Shown here piece by piece: positions 46,194 through 57,574 of a stretch of 64,000 nt of DNA. The stretch comes from Usnea hakonensis. Its lineage: Eukaryota > Ascomycota > Lecanoromycetes > Lecanorales > Parmeliaceae. Numbering within the stretch: the first letter of the stretch is position 1; every line of letters begins with the position of its first letter. The notes under the pieces are model-generated. The model worked only from the letters and a program-made list of their open reading frames with translations, searched no databases and was not told the origin of the DNA. A program made the translations under genes and the position numbers. The stretch is taken from assembly GCA_013423325.1 (NCBI GenBank), contig BLJB01000028.1, positions 186,001 through 250,000 on the forward strand. The letters are read 5' to 3'.

Positions 46194-46207
46194 GGTTATG
46201 AGCCCGG
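46194..46207 (+). other. A3 primer-binding site
   Basis: GGTTATGAGCCCGG directly after the LTR, complementary to the initiator tRNA-Met anticodon stem-loop. Confidence 0.7.
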
Positions 46208-49200
46208 GGTTCGCCCCGGCAGTGTTCCAGTACACTATAACTACACTGACTATGGCGACTCTCAGCATGGCAATCACCCCGCTATGGAGCACTGTAGCGG
46301 TGATCCAATCGTTCATTAAACAACCTCTTGAAAGTGGAAATCCCCACATACAAATGGTCATTTGGGCCTGAACGGTCATGATTCGTCGCAAATTCGGTGG
46401 CTGGGAAACCCCTAGCCTCGGCTACCCCTAGCCTCGGCTTAACGCCGTTAATACCGAAGCTCACCAAGTGCCAAGGCATCGCCAAGGCTTGCGCGAAATC
46501 AACCAATCATATAGCTGTTCGGCCCCTAGAAGATTGCCTTCCCTGCGCAGGACACGCTAAATAAAGGGGAATATGCCCTTATTTATATATCGAAATATCG
46601 TAAACACGGTGGCGAGCATCCAGACTTAGTCTAAAATTAATTATATAATATCTGTAATAACGGCTAAAAATTAGCTATCCTAGCTATTCTAGCTATTATA
46701 GGCAAGAGTAAAGACTAAGCGGAAAGGTAAAGGTAAAGGTAAATATAGAAAGAAGAAGCCCTAACCTCTTCCGTAGCCCTTATAGGCTAAAGTAAAAGTA
46801 GAGGTAAGTAAAGATTAGGGCTAATAGCCCTAGCCTCCCTAGCCTCCTCTAGGAAATATATAATCCGATACTACGAGTAAATAGGCTAAGATATATCGTT
46901 ATAAGGAGAAGAGAAAGAGAACCCCTACTATTAATATAAATAAGCCTATCTCGTCTCGCGATAATAAAGAGAAATATGACTAAGCGGAAATTAATATCTA
47001 TACTAAGACCTATACTAAATAGCTAAGGGTAGACTTACCGTAAGATATAGGAATAGGAAGTAGTTAAAGCGATTTAAATAAGAGTATTCTAAAGCCTATA
47101 AAGAAACCTAAGTTTCCTTAGAAACGTTCTATTATACTATACTTCTTAAGATCTAGATCTAAGTATTACGAAATTTCTCCTCAAATCGCTCTCGATTATA
47201 CTATAATAGCCTATTATTATTAATAAACCTCTAAGCTCGATCGTACTAACCTTAGGGCCGAAAGAGACTTTCCTAATACGCTTAAATTACTTATATATAT
47301 ACCAGATAGTACGATAGATAGCGAGTATACTCTAATCTCGCGCGCTAATTTAATACCTTCCTTAGGGTAATCTACCCCTAAATTAATACTATAAATTCCG
47401 CCCGATATTAATATCGATCTATTCGGTTTCTAAATAAAGCTATATTAGCCGAAGAAATTAAAATCTTAGCCTCCCTAAGTTATCTTAATAATATTAATAA
47501 GCTTAAAGGCGCCTCTAACTACTAAATATAGAAGTAGTAATTCGAAGACGAACTAAAGCTTCTAGATATATAGCGCTATATTATAAAAGACTATACCGCC
47601 CTAATAGGAGTAATTACTAAGAAGCTCGAAGCCTAGAAATAAGCCTATAATAAGATATATATAATACTTAAATCTTATTATAAGCGTAACCCTCGCTCTA
47701 TAATCAAAAGCGAAACTAATGCTAAAAAGGCCTAGATAACCCTTAAGAAATATAAGCCTTAGGGCTCCGGTATCCTTAATTCTACCTTTAGAAAGCTCGA
47801 TACGGTTAATCTAATAGGCTATAATAATAATCCTTAGACCTATACTAACGATTTTATTAAGGTATTAGAAGAGTTCGATACTCTATCCTTAAAGCTTTAA
47901 TTTAATAAGAACTAGAAAATCTATCGCTTCTATTTAGGCCTAGGCTCTATCTATAACGCGTACTACGAATAGTATAACTAAACCTATAACGCTTTTAATA
48001 ATAATAGTAAATATAAGTTCGATCTAGACTATACTATTACGAGGTTCCTAAATACGGTTATAAACCCTACTAACTCTATATTCTCGGCTAAGATTTAAGT
48101 ACTAGCCGCTCTAGTTAATAGTACGTTTATATATAATATATAGAGCGTTATAGCTTTAGTAGCTACTAGGGGAACTAATATTAAGGTCTAATTAGGAGCT
48201 TATATAGATAATTCTTATATATATACCTAGACCTATAAGTACTATACTTACTATAAGAAGGACTAGTATAACGACTTAGAGTATACCTCTCTTTATCCCT
48301 ATCTAAAAAAGAAGGAGAACAATAATAATAGTAGTACTCGCGGTCGTAGTTATAGACGTAGTAGACGCGGTAGCCGAGGTAGCTATAGAGGTAATAATAA
48401 TAGAGGTAATAATAATAACTCCTCTAATAAGGTAAAGCCCGCTACTAAGACCTAGGCTACTATAGTAGTAACCGAGCCTACGGCTTTTAACTTTATAGCC
48501 TATACCGAGTAACTAACTAAAACTATATATCTTATTATAAACTCTTAGTAGCTCTAAAGCCGGATCTCTAAGCTATCTATCTCTAAGCCGTCTTAGCCGT
48601 CCTAGAAGATAATAGTATAAACTTCCTTAGTATCTATAGTAGCTATACTTTTAGTACTATAGTTTATTAATAGCGGTTATACTTAGTATATAGTACGGGA
48701 TCGATTAATATTTTAAACCTTTACCCCCTTCGTAATACTAGCTAAAGTAAATAATATTATGGGCTATATCCTAGCTAAAGGAGTCGGCCGAGTTTACCTT
48801 TAATATAAAGGCCTTAAAGATAAACGTACGCTAATTATTAATAATATCTAGTACGTATCTATAAGTAAGTTTAACCTAATTTTTTAGGGGTAGCTTAAGG
48901 ACTAAGGTATAAAAGTTATATTTGTACCGGATAGTATTAGTATTAGGAAGTATAGTATTATCTTTAGGCGCTAATATAATTATCTATATACGCTTAATAC
49001 GTAGACCGAGGCCTCTATATATCTAGTAGTTATTAATAGAGATATCCCCGCTTATAATAAGTCCCCCTTAACTATAACTTTATTTACTACTAACCTAGAG
49101 CCTTAAGTTAATAAGGAGACCTTATAAATATAGTATAGCCGCTATAGCTATTTAGATTACTAAAGCCTTAAGAAGCTTACTAAAATAAGTATTAGTATAA

Positions 49201-52200
49201 ATCTAACTATTCCTCCTTCTACTAATACCTATAAACTATATAGTATTACTAATATAAAAGTAGAACTATATAAGCGTTATATAGAACTAGGGCGCTAGGA
49301 AAACGACTTAATCTATAATAATATTTAAAGTCCGTTCTCTACTTCTTATAATAGCTACTAGTAGATAATTACCTTTTTAGATAATAAGACTCTTAGGTCT
49401 ACCGTCGTATTTCTACTAAATAAAGAAGGGCCTATAGTCTTTACGGTATTTAAATTATTCCTAAACTAAGTAGAATATAGGGAATACAAATATACCCGCT
49501 TTCGTATAGACTATAGTACCGAATATAATAATTACGAAATATACGCCTTTCGGCTTATTAAGGATATTATCTAAAAAGGTATCGTATCTAGTAACCCTTA
49601 AATAAACGGTAAATTAGAGCGTCTCGGGTAGATAATCTAATAAAAAGCTAGTACTATACTTAAAGAAAGCTAATTACCCTAGAGATTCTAGTCTAAATTC
49701 GTACGGGCTTCCAACTATCTTCGGAATATATAGCCTATCTCGGGTCGGGATATTACCCCTTACGAAGCGTATATAGGGTATCCTCTAGATCTATCATACT
49801 TATATATTATCGGCTAAATAGGCTATTATTAAGTATATCTAGATAATATAGGCTAATTAAAGTATTAAGACCGCGCTTATAAAGATAAGCTAGTCGGGTA
49901 CTAAAGCGGCCGATTTTATCGTATACTATTACTAAATAGTAAAGTCGAAGTCTTCTCTAACGTATATTAGATTAATAATATTCTACCTAAGCTCTCCCTA
50001 ATAGAACTTACCCCTTCCGGGGTATAATAAGCTAATAACTCGGGTCTCTTAGAGACTCGTAATAAGCGTTATATTAATACTATTAATAACGTAGAGACTA
50101 CTCCTTCAATATCGTCTCTAAGGGAGATTAGTAAAAAAAGATATAAAGACTCTATTAAAGTAACTAACTCTACTATAATTAAATAGTATATAACTATAGT
50201 TAGAATCCTAATTACGTTAGTACTAGTTATATAGCCGATAAGAGTATAGCCTCCGAGACTTATAAGGGGAGATACGCTACTACTAAGTATAGCTTTAGAG
50301 GAGTCGTTAGGTATAGTACTAGGGCCAGAATTATTTAATACTCTTAGTAATAGTACTCTTATATCCTTGATAGTCTCTAAGGACTTAGCGTATTTAGCGT
50401 ATTTAGGTATAAAGCCTACTACTCGGTTAATAATAGATAGTTAGCCTTCGGGATAATAGCTATTAAGGTATAAAATATTATAGATATACTATAATCTTAC
50501 GCTAGACCCTCTCTCTCTACTAGTTAAAGCTAACGCTTCTAAGTTATATAAACCTTAAAGCTATAAAGAGGTAATAGCGGACGAATATATAAAGATATAT
50601 TAGGAGCTTACTATATAGAAAGAGATAGACTCCCTAGTAACTAATAGGATATAGACTCTTATAGATCTACCCTTAAATATATATACCTTAGGAGGTAAAT
50701 AGGTCTATAAAATTAAGCGAGGGCCTTAGGGAGAGGTCGTAAGATATAAAGTATACTAGGTAGTACGCGGTTTTAAGTAACGCGAAGGTATTAATTTTAA
50801 TAAGACTTTCGTCTCCGTTATAAAGCCTATAAGCTATAAAGCTATCTTCGCCCTAGCGGTAGCCCTAGACTAGGAATTAGAATAGATAGATATTAAAACG
50901 GCCTTCCTATATAGTAATATAGAAGAGATAATCTATATTATATAGTCTACGGGCTTCGAGTCTAGTAAAAGTAAAGTATATAAACTAAAAAAGGCGCTAT
51001 ACAGCCTTAAATAATCCTCTAGGGTATAATATAATACCCTAGTAGTATTCCTTATAGAGCTTAGGTTTAAGTCTATTACCGCCGACTACTCCGTCTTTAG
51101 TAATAGTACTACTATTATCGCTATCTATATAGACGATATCCTATTTATAGGACCCGATAAGGGAGCTATTTAGCGTATTAAAGATAAGCTTTACGAGCGC
51201 TTTAAAATAACTAATTTAGGCGAGTATTATTACTACCTCGGTATAACTATTACTAGAGATCGGGCTAATCGAATCCTACGACTCGGCTAGGTAGGCTATA
51301 TTTAGAAATTTATTACTGAATATAATATATAGGAGTCTAAAGGAACCCTAATATCGATAGGTATAGAGAAGTATTAGGCTACTAAAGAAGATTTTTAGAC
51401 TACTAAGGCTTCTTATACGGCTTACTAGTTAGCTATTGGCTTACTAATATATATAATACTAGGTACGAGACTAAATATCGCGTATATTATTTTAGTAGTA
51501 TCCCGATATAGTTCTAATCTAAATAAGTCTTACTAGAAAGTAGTTAAACGGATCTTCTAATATCTTAGATAAACTATTAACTATTAATTAGTCTTTAGAG
51601 GGGAACTTAAACCTCTGATAGGGTATACTAATATTAACTAGGCTAGTAATTAAGATACTTGATGATCTATTTTGGGGTATATCTTCGATGTAGGTAGTAT
51701 CGTAATTAGCTAGTTATCTAAGTAATAACCTACTATAGTACTTTTAATCTATAAGGCCGAGTATATCGGCTAAATATAAACTATTAAGGAAGCGGTATAG
51801 CTATATAGTCTCTTAGATTAACTTAATCCTAGTAATTAAGTTACTAAGATAGTAGTTATCTATTATAATAACTAGGGAGCTATAGTACTAGCTAAGAACC
51901 CCTAGTTCTATATACGTATTAAATATATTAATATTTAGTACTACTATATACGCGAATAGGTTACTATTAGGAATATAGTATTAAAATATATTCCTATTAA
52001 TAGATAGATCGCTAACGAGCTTACTAAGGCCCTATATAAAGATAAATTTAATAGATTTCGAGATCTTATTAGCCTAGAAGTACCTCCGTAATATAGTCTT
52101 ATTCTAGGGGAGCTTATACTATTCCTATATACTATTTTAATAAATTACTATTACTATAATCTAGGGGGGCGATTCTATTAGCCCCTATATTTCGGGTAAT

Positions 52201-52959
52201 CTACCCGCGCCTGTAGAGCCCCAATATTAGGCTTAATATTATATAGACTTGCTATTTAATAAATAGCTATACTAAATACTCTTACTACTATAGCTAAATA
52301 GGTCCCTAATACCTTGGGTTAGTACCCTAATTACTACTATTATTATTATTAGAGTAATCTACTATTTTTTTATAGATCGGCCTATTAGGCCTTATAGGAT
52401 CTTATATAGTATTCGGAGTATTTACTACTTATATTCGGAGTATTTATACTACTTATATTTATATACTTCTATATATATCCTCCGATCTTACTTTAGTTGA
52501 TTTTTAGTATATACTCGATATATTATAAAAAAAGATTTTAAATAATCGTGTTTTTATAAAAAGTGGAATTTAGATACTATACTACCTAATTTTTAATATT
52601 ATATAGTTTAATATAATTATTTTTAGATCTATTTTATTTACTCTAGTTACCCTATATTTACTAGGGGGGGGTAAATTATAGGGGGTTATCCTATATTTAT
52701 ATTATCTAGTACTTACCCTATATTTATATTACCCTACGTTCGCGCTAACTATATTCGGGTTTTATATTTTATAAACTTCGAAATCTAGGATTTTTCAAAT
52801 ACTTCCAAAATACGCTAGGGGGGTATTATAATATTTTTACTATAGTAACCCGGCGTTTATTTTTTTTACCTCTATTACCCTATATAAAAATTTACTTTAG
52901 TTACCCGGTATTCGCTAGGGGGGTATAGGGGGTCTACGAAGTATACGCTCGAAGGGGAG

Positions 52960-53079
52960 TATTAAAAGTAGAGTCACATAACGAAGTTATGTAACTACTA
53001 CTTAGGATATAGTCAAGCTTTCCTTTATAGAGATCCATAGTGAATACAACTACTATATGTCCTACCCCATATTTTGACA
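52960..53079 (+). repeat. A3 3' LTR
   Basis: 120 bp, RIP-altered in the palindromes (GTCACATAAC and GTTATGTAAC), ending TTTTGACA. Confidence 0.92.
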
Positions 53080-53149
53080 GATATATATATTTAGAATAAG
53101 TAAATATGGATTTGAATGTTATATGCTATGCATGTGTTGAGAAACCGTG

Positions 53150-53437
53150 ACAACATTCATGCTACCCTGCATTCAGATTCATGTTACCCTGCATTTATGT
53201 TACCCTGCGTTCGCGCTAACCGCATTCGGGTTTCATGTTTCGCAAACTTCGCAAACTTCGAAATCTGGGATTTTTCAATTGCTTCCAAAATGGGCTAGGG
53301 GGGTGTTATGACTTTTTCACCTTAGCAACCTGGCGTTCATTTTTTCACCTCTATTACCCTATGTGGAAATTCGTTTTAGCTACCCGGTATTCGCTAGGGG
53401 GTAGGGGTAGGGGTCTACGAAGCACGCGCTCGAAGGG
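53150..53437 (+). repeat. RIP-free fragment (A4) of the Copia A 3' non-coding region
   Basis: Matches the region just before the 3' LTR of A1 (about 18085-18305) and A3 (about 52735-52955) but keeps CA/TG dinucleotides, for example GGGTTTCATGTTTCGCAAAC. It ends at CTCGAAGG, before the purine tract and LTR. Its left part carries three to four copies of a TTCATGTTACCCTGCAT-like unit. It is about 250-290 bp long. Confidence 0.8.
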
Positions 53438-53492
53438 CAAAATTCCATGAAAAGTCTACCATTTAGCAAGTGATTAGAATGACACCAAACGC

Positions 53493-54692
53493 TCAAATCT
53501 CAGACAAACCAGTAAAGACCGCTTCCACCATATCCCTATTCACTCGACTAAGCAAATCTTCCGCCATCAAGCGATCGCGATAGTCGGAGGCATATTGGCA
53601 TGCTGCGCGAAGAAAATGCCTGTCTGTCCTCACCATTTCCGCAACGCGATTAAACGTAACCGTTGCATTGCCCATACAATAAGAAGCCACCAAGATACCG
53701 ACCCCTACAACCGCTCTAGGATGAAGCAGGAAGCGTAAGCTGTAGAGTTTCTCGATAATTATTTTGCTACACTCGGCGATCGTAGCGTCCAGACCGAGCT
53801 CGAAGCATGCCTCGTCGCATCCTTGTCTGAGTTTTCGGACCATATATTGACTTTCTATCTCTGTATCGATGGACTCGGGATACCTCGTTGACTCGGAATA
53901 CCTCGTTGGCCATTTCAAAAGGTGCCAGTAGCTTGCATCGCTGGGCCGGTTGGAATTCAAGAGGTAGAGGGTATCTGCCTCACACAAGTATTCCTTCATA
54001 TCGTCGTCGGCAAGATACTCCCAAAGGTGGTAAAGTTCATCGTGGTAAAGTTCATCGTATGCGGATTGGAGGTGATCCTCGTTAACGAGAGAGACTATGT
54101 AAATGTCTCTTGGAGATCTAGGCTCGCGTGAAATGAAGGAGGCAATGTAGATACTGATCGCGGCGACACACCATTTTGTATGGCCTTGAATCCATTCGTT
54201 CCGTTGCGAGAGCTTCCGAGCGATGAATAGCGAAAGCGAGGGGATATTCTCAGCGAGTAAAAGCTTCTGACAGTAGTCTTCGATAAGTTCCTTGATAGTA
54301 AGTTCTGAATCAGAACGATTGAAATGATCGTAATCATCTGCATCGATTTCGTCTTCATTCAACTCATCTTCATCTTCCTCATCGTCGTCCATGATTCCAT
54401 GCTCAAGGTAGGGCCGTGGTTGTGCTGGGAAGAACTCATGTCTGCATATTGGGCACGAGTTGTGGTCTTTGAGCCAGGTGGCAATGCATGCGGAGCCGGT
54501 GCAGTGGTTACAAGGAAGGCGTATTGCTACTTCGATGGTTCCAGTCTCACGGGAAAGCGTACCGTATTCTTCAAAGCATATGACACAGCGTTCTTCCTCG
54601 TCGTGTATGTTTTGTACGTGGTTTTCCATTCGAAGAAGCTGATACAGGAATTTTTGGGCCATGTTTGAGTATATGTCTTGGTAGTGATTCAA
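53493..54692 (-). CDS. RING-finger domain protein
   Basis: Single frame of 399 residues from ATG 54692. A RING finger at about residues 35-80 has CVIC, then LPCNHCTGSACIATWL and CPIC. The usual fifth zinc ligand position holds Gly, as in many fungal variants (PCGHVFG type), while an extra Cys follows the His. It is followed by an acidic stretch (DDDEEDEDELNEDE) and a long helical C-terminal region with no recognised domain. RING proteins are normally E3 ubiquitin ligases; the target is unknown. It sits about 50 bases from the A4 repeat fragment, so its terminator lies next to transposon debris. Confidence 0.75.
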   Translation of the reverse strand: MNHYQDIYSNMAQKFLYQLLRMENHVQNIHDEEERCVICFEEYGTLSRETGTIEVAIRLPCNHCTGSACIATWLKDHNSCPICRHEFFPAQPRPYLEHGIMDDDEEDEDELNEDEIDADDYDHFNRSDSELTIKELIEDYCQKLLLAENIPSLSLFIARKLSQRNEWIQGHTKWCVAAISIYIASFISREPRSPRDIYIVSLVNEDHLQSAYDELYHDELYHLWEYLADDDMKEYLCEADTLYLLNSNRPSDASYWHLLKWPTRYSESTRYPESIDTEIESQYMVRKLRQGCDEACFELGLDATIAECSKIIIEKLYSLRFLLHPRAVVGVGILVASYCMGNATVTFNRVAEMVRTDRHFLRAACQYASDYRDRLMAEDLLSRVNRDMVEAVFTGLSEI

Positions 54693-55378
54693 GGAGGGCT
54701 ACTCTCTGATCCCGGGCTTAATGACGATGTCGTGTGAAGATGTATTCGGAACGGAGGGTAATTGCAGAGTCACTGACTGCGTTCGGGTTGAATATAAACC
54801 TGCGACGAAGAAAGTCTTTGTGAGATATTTCTTTCTGCTCTTTCGATCATTGTACTCTGGTATACCCAACCTTGTCACCCTTCTCGCAATTGTACTTGTC
54901 TTTGGTAGACTTTACCTATTGTTAGCGGCTCCATCCGACCAGCAACTTGGCTGTTCCGCATAGAACAAAGCTACTTCAGCCAGAATACTCAATTTTGCGA
55001 GACATTACGTGCGACCGTCTCAATACAATGGGACAGACCCAGCTACAATTTCCGGCTAATTGCAGCACGATAGAATCGCCAGCGACACCGACCTCTTTCC
55101 TTTGTCGTTAGCGAGGCCATGCAGTGCTTTGATCTTTGCTTTTGCCCGAGACTGCTACTAAGAGGACGTATCATAACAACAAAGAAGTAATAACCAAGCA
55201 TTGATAACATCTTTGTCCGGAATAAACAGCACTTACTTTGCCTTTGTTTTTTCCATGCCGCTTTACTTTACTTACTCCTTAATCTCAGGCAGTCTCTCCA
55301 AACTTTCAGCTTCGAACCCACTCTTGAACCACTCAGTCAGACTCACGTCCAAACACATTCTCAAAAAGAAGCAAAAAG
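54693..55378. other. intergenic region with a short frame of doubtful reality
   Basis: An 80-codon frame at 54721-54963 (+) encodes one hydrophobic segment (YSGIPNLVTLLAIVLVFGRL) but has no other support. The rest is the promoter side of the 55379 gene. Confidence 0.35.
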
Positions 55379-55867
55379 ATGTGTCGCGGAAACCTTCAGT
55401 ATTTTGGAGAATGCGGCCACGAGAAGGTCTTCCACCCAACCGAACTCTGCCCAGACTATTCTACCCAGCAAGGTAAATGTCTCGGTACCCTAACGATTTG
55501 CCACCAAACAGTCATCCACTCACCAGCCATCTGTGTAGCCTGTGCCACTGCGACCGAAGTATGCATGAAACGAGAATACAGTCTTGCGGTTGCAGGATTC
55601 GAAAATTTTCTGGAGAAGTTGAACGATACATTGATGAAGGAAAAGGATACTCGGCTCCACCGCGCGTTGACCCTCGTGCGTGCAGAAGCGATCGAAGATA
55701 TGGCTAAGCTCATGGAGGAACAGCAAGAGGAGCTCGCAAAATTTCAGAAGGAGGAGGGAACGAACGCTTCTGGGCGAGTTGAGGAGCTTTCTCATGATTG
55801 GTGGAATGACGAGGAAGTGGATGCGAGCGCTACTCTGAAGCCTTCTCATACCTTCGCGCGGGACTGA
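55379..55867 (+). CDS. small protein with N-terminal cysteine/histidine motif and coiled coil
   Basis: 162 residues from ATG 55379. The first ~60 residues contain MCRGNLQYFGECGHEK, LCPDY, GKCLGTLTICHQ and CVAC, suggesting a small zinc-binding module. Residues about 75-135 are a charged helix (LHRALTLVRAEAIEDMAKLM then EEQQEELAKFQKEE). A 39-nt segment 55473-55511 has GT..AG ends and a CCCTAAC branch-like motif, but it is in frame and shorter than other introns here, so I leave it as coding. Similar short Cys-rich plus coiled-coil proteins are common and uncharacterised in Pezizomycotina. Confidence 0.55.
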   Translation: MCRGNLQYFGECGHEKVFHPTELCPDYSTQQGKCLGTLTICHQTVIHSPAICVACATATEVCMKREYSLAVAGFENFLEKLNDTLMKEKDTRLHRALTLVRAEAIEDMAKLMEEQQEELAKFQKEEGTNASGRVEELSHDWWNDEEVDASATLKPSHTFARD

Positions 55868-56252
55868 TGGCGGCGAATCCTTGCCGGCATGTTGTAATTT
55901 TCGCGAGTCGACATTAGACACAGATTGTATATCTTTTAGTCTATCTATATTGCATTCATGCTGTCAGTCAAATTTGGTGTACTCCTCGAATACTACGGAA
56001 AGTGTAGCAAACGCCGGTCAAGGGTGGTGATTAGGCCGTCAGTCCCATCCTGCTACTCGCTCATCTTGTGCTGTGACCGGAATTCGTAAAGGAGTGCATA
56101 ATAAGAGATTGCAAAACGTATTTCCCAACCCATAAAATGCCTTCTCAAATATGTGGCGAAGAGAGGGAAGAAGGATTTCAGGAAATCGTTCAATGACCCT
56201 CGCCCATGCCTACACAAATCTTGTCCTTAAGCGGTCCGAGCTCTTTTAGCTC
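55868..56252. other. convergent intergenic region
   Basis: 3' flanks of the 55379 gene (+) and the rhodopsin-domain gene (-). No gene seen. Confidence 0.5.
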
Positions 56253-57574
56253 TTAGTTCGTATTTATTCCCATCTCCAGACTCACGCTCACATCCCTATT
56301 TTCATTATGCGATTGGGATGATTCCTGCAACAAGGTTCTATCTGCCAAGCGCGCATTGCTCGGCCATACTCGTTCTTTGCCGACGCCCGGACTTGGGCTA
56401 GCCAGCCTTTGTATTTGTGACTTTCCCTGGAAGTAGAGGTAAAGAGTGCGGAAGACAGGGGCATTGGCGCATAGGATGCCTATATTCACTTCTGGTCTGT
56501 TACATCAGGTATGTTAGCTTGTGATAAGATGTGAGCTGATCGTAGACTGACAGTCTCCATCCGACGTTTGCAGAAATGGCCCCTGTGGCATTGATTAGCT
56601 TAGTTCAGTCCAGTTCCATCCGGCATTGCTGCCGTGAAAGCATTGGACGGCTGATTGCAGTGGACTCACATGTATGATCAGGGTTACGGATAGCAGGTGA
56701 GAGAGAGGTCCGCACAATACAACATATGGCCGTACTACAAATGTTGTTAGTGTACAGTACTTCCAAGCTCCCGGCTCAGGGCAACATACACTACCCCCAG
56801 CCCCATTAGTGTACATAGGCCTATCTTGGCTTTGAGACTGCGTTGAAGATTCCGGAGGAATATTGCTGGCAGCGCGGCGCAAATTAGATCTGTGATGATC
56901 GACAAGACTTTTTAATCACATTGTTAGCTTTACACAAATTCGTCTCTAAGATTGAAGCCTACCTCCCTGCGCGATAACGATAGACTCAACCTGGCGATCC
57001 GAAAGGCAAGTGCCCTGAACTCCCACATCCCAGTACGCTTTCAATGGCCTGCAGATTCCCAGAAACAAGAACACGCATACTGCTGTGAACAGAACCATGA
57101 AACCGATCAGTCCATACATGAATCTTGTCACCTTGCTCGAGTTTACAATACGCAGTAGGAATAAACAAATTGAGATTTTGGTGAGCAGGAGTGTGATGAA
57201 GACCTGCACCCAATCAGCCCAGGCAAGAGCTTGATAGTTCCTCCGCTGTGAGGGTTCGAGATAGTATTCGTGTCTCCCCAAGCCGTTGAAGACTTCCGCG
57301 GTAACGAATGAGGCCCCCATAATCGTGGTAGTCTAGACAAAGCAATTAAATGGGGAAGCATGTCGGCATCGACGCTCGTCGGACCCATGCTCACCATAGC
57401 AATGGCCATAATGCCATCATCCCAGCTAAGATTGTGCGTAAGACGTACTCTGATCCAGATCCTAAGGATGGTCGAGACGAGTGCGGCAGTAACGAGGGCC
57501 CAACATACGGAGAGGATTGCCCAGCCTTGGTCATCATCGCCACTCGGAGGTTGAGAGAGTCTCTGATCGTTCAT
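56253..57574 (-). pseudogene. SAT4/Pth11-like rhodopsin-domain gene, probably decaying at its 3' end
   Basis: Exons 57574-57395, 57332-56963, 56907-56790 and 56734-56670 join in frame. They encode the family core: WAILSVCWALVTAALVSTIL, a WDDGIMAIAM motif, VQVFITLLLTKISICLFLLR, YGLIGFMVLFTAVCVFLFLG, CRPLKAYWD, LSIITDLICAALPAIFLRNL, GLCTLMGLGV and AICCIVRTSL. Introns are 55-63 nt with good branch sites. After NPDHT the expected W-N-W-T-E-L is present at about 56620, but no usable acceptor precedes it and a TAA follows. The C-terminal piece NIGILCANAPVFRTLYLYFQ resumes at about 56489 and runs to the stop at 56253. I cannot build an uninterrupted model, so it is called a probable pseudogene. Confidence 0.6.

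Larger units (their letters stand above)
46074..53079 (+). mobile_element. Ty1/Copia retrotransposon A3, complete but RIP-inactivated
   Basis: 7006 bp with 120-bp LTRs (46074-46193 and 52960-53079) and a 5-bp duplication GATAT (46069-46073 and 53080-53084). The primer site is at 46194-46207 and the purine tract CGAAGGGGAG at 52950-52959. Decayed domains match A1: gag knuckle near 48235, integrase at about 49320-49800, RT with IYIDDIL at 51123-51143, RNase H at about 51640-52000. The first ~490 bases including the 5' LTR keep CA/TG dinucleotides. From about 46570 onward they almost vanish. Stops interrupt every domain. Confidence 0.92.

Noticed and set aside
46176..46506. Two minus-strand frames at the start of A3
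   Set aside because: They exist only because this part of A3 is RIP-free. They are antisense to the element and show no homology.
55473..55511. 39-nt GT..AG segment as an intron in the 55379 gene
   Set aside because: Shorter than every other intron in the window and in frame. Keeping it coding preserves extra cysteines of the N-terminal motif.
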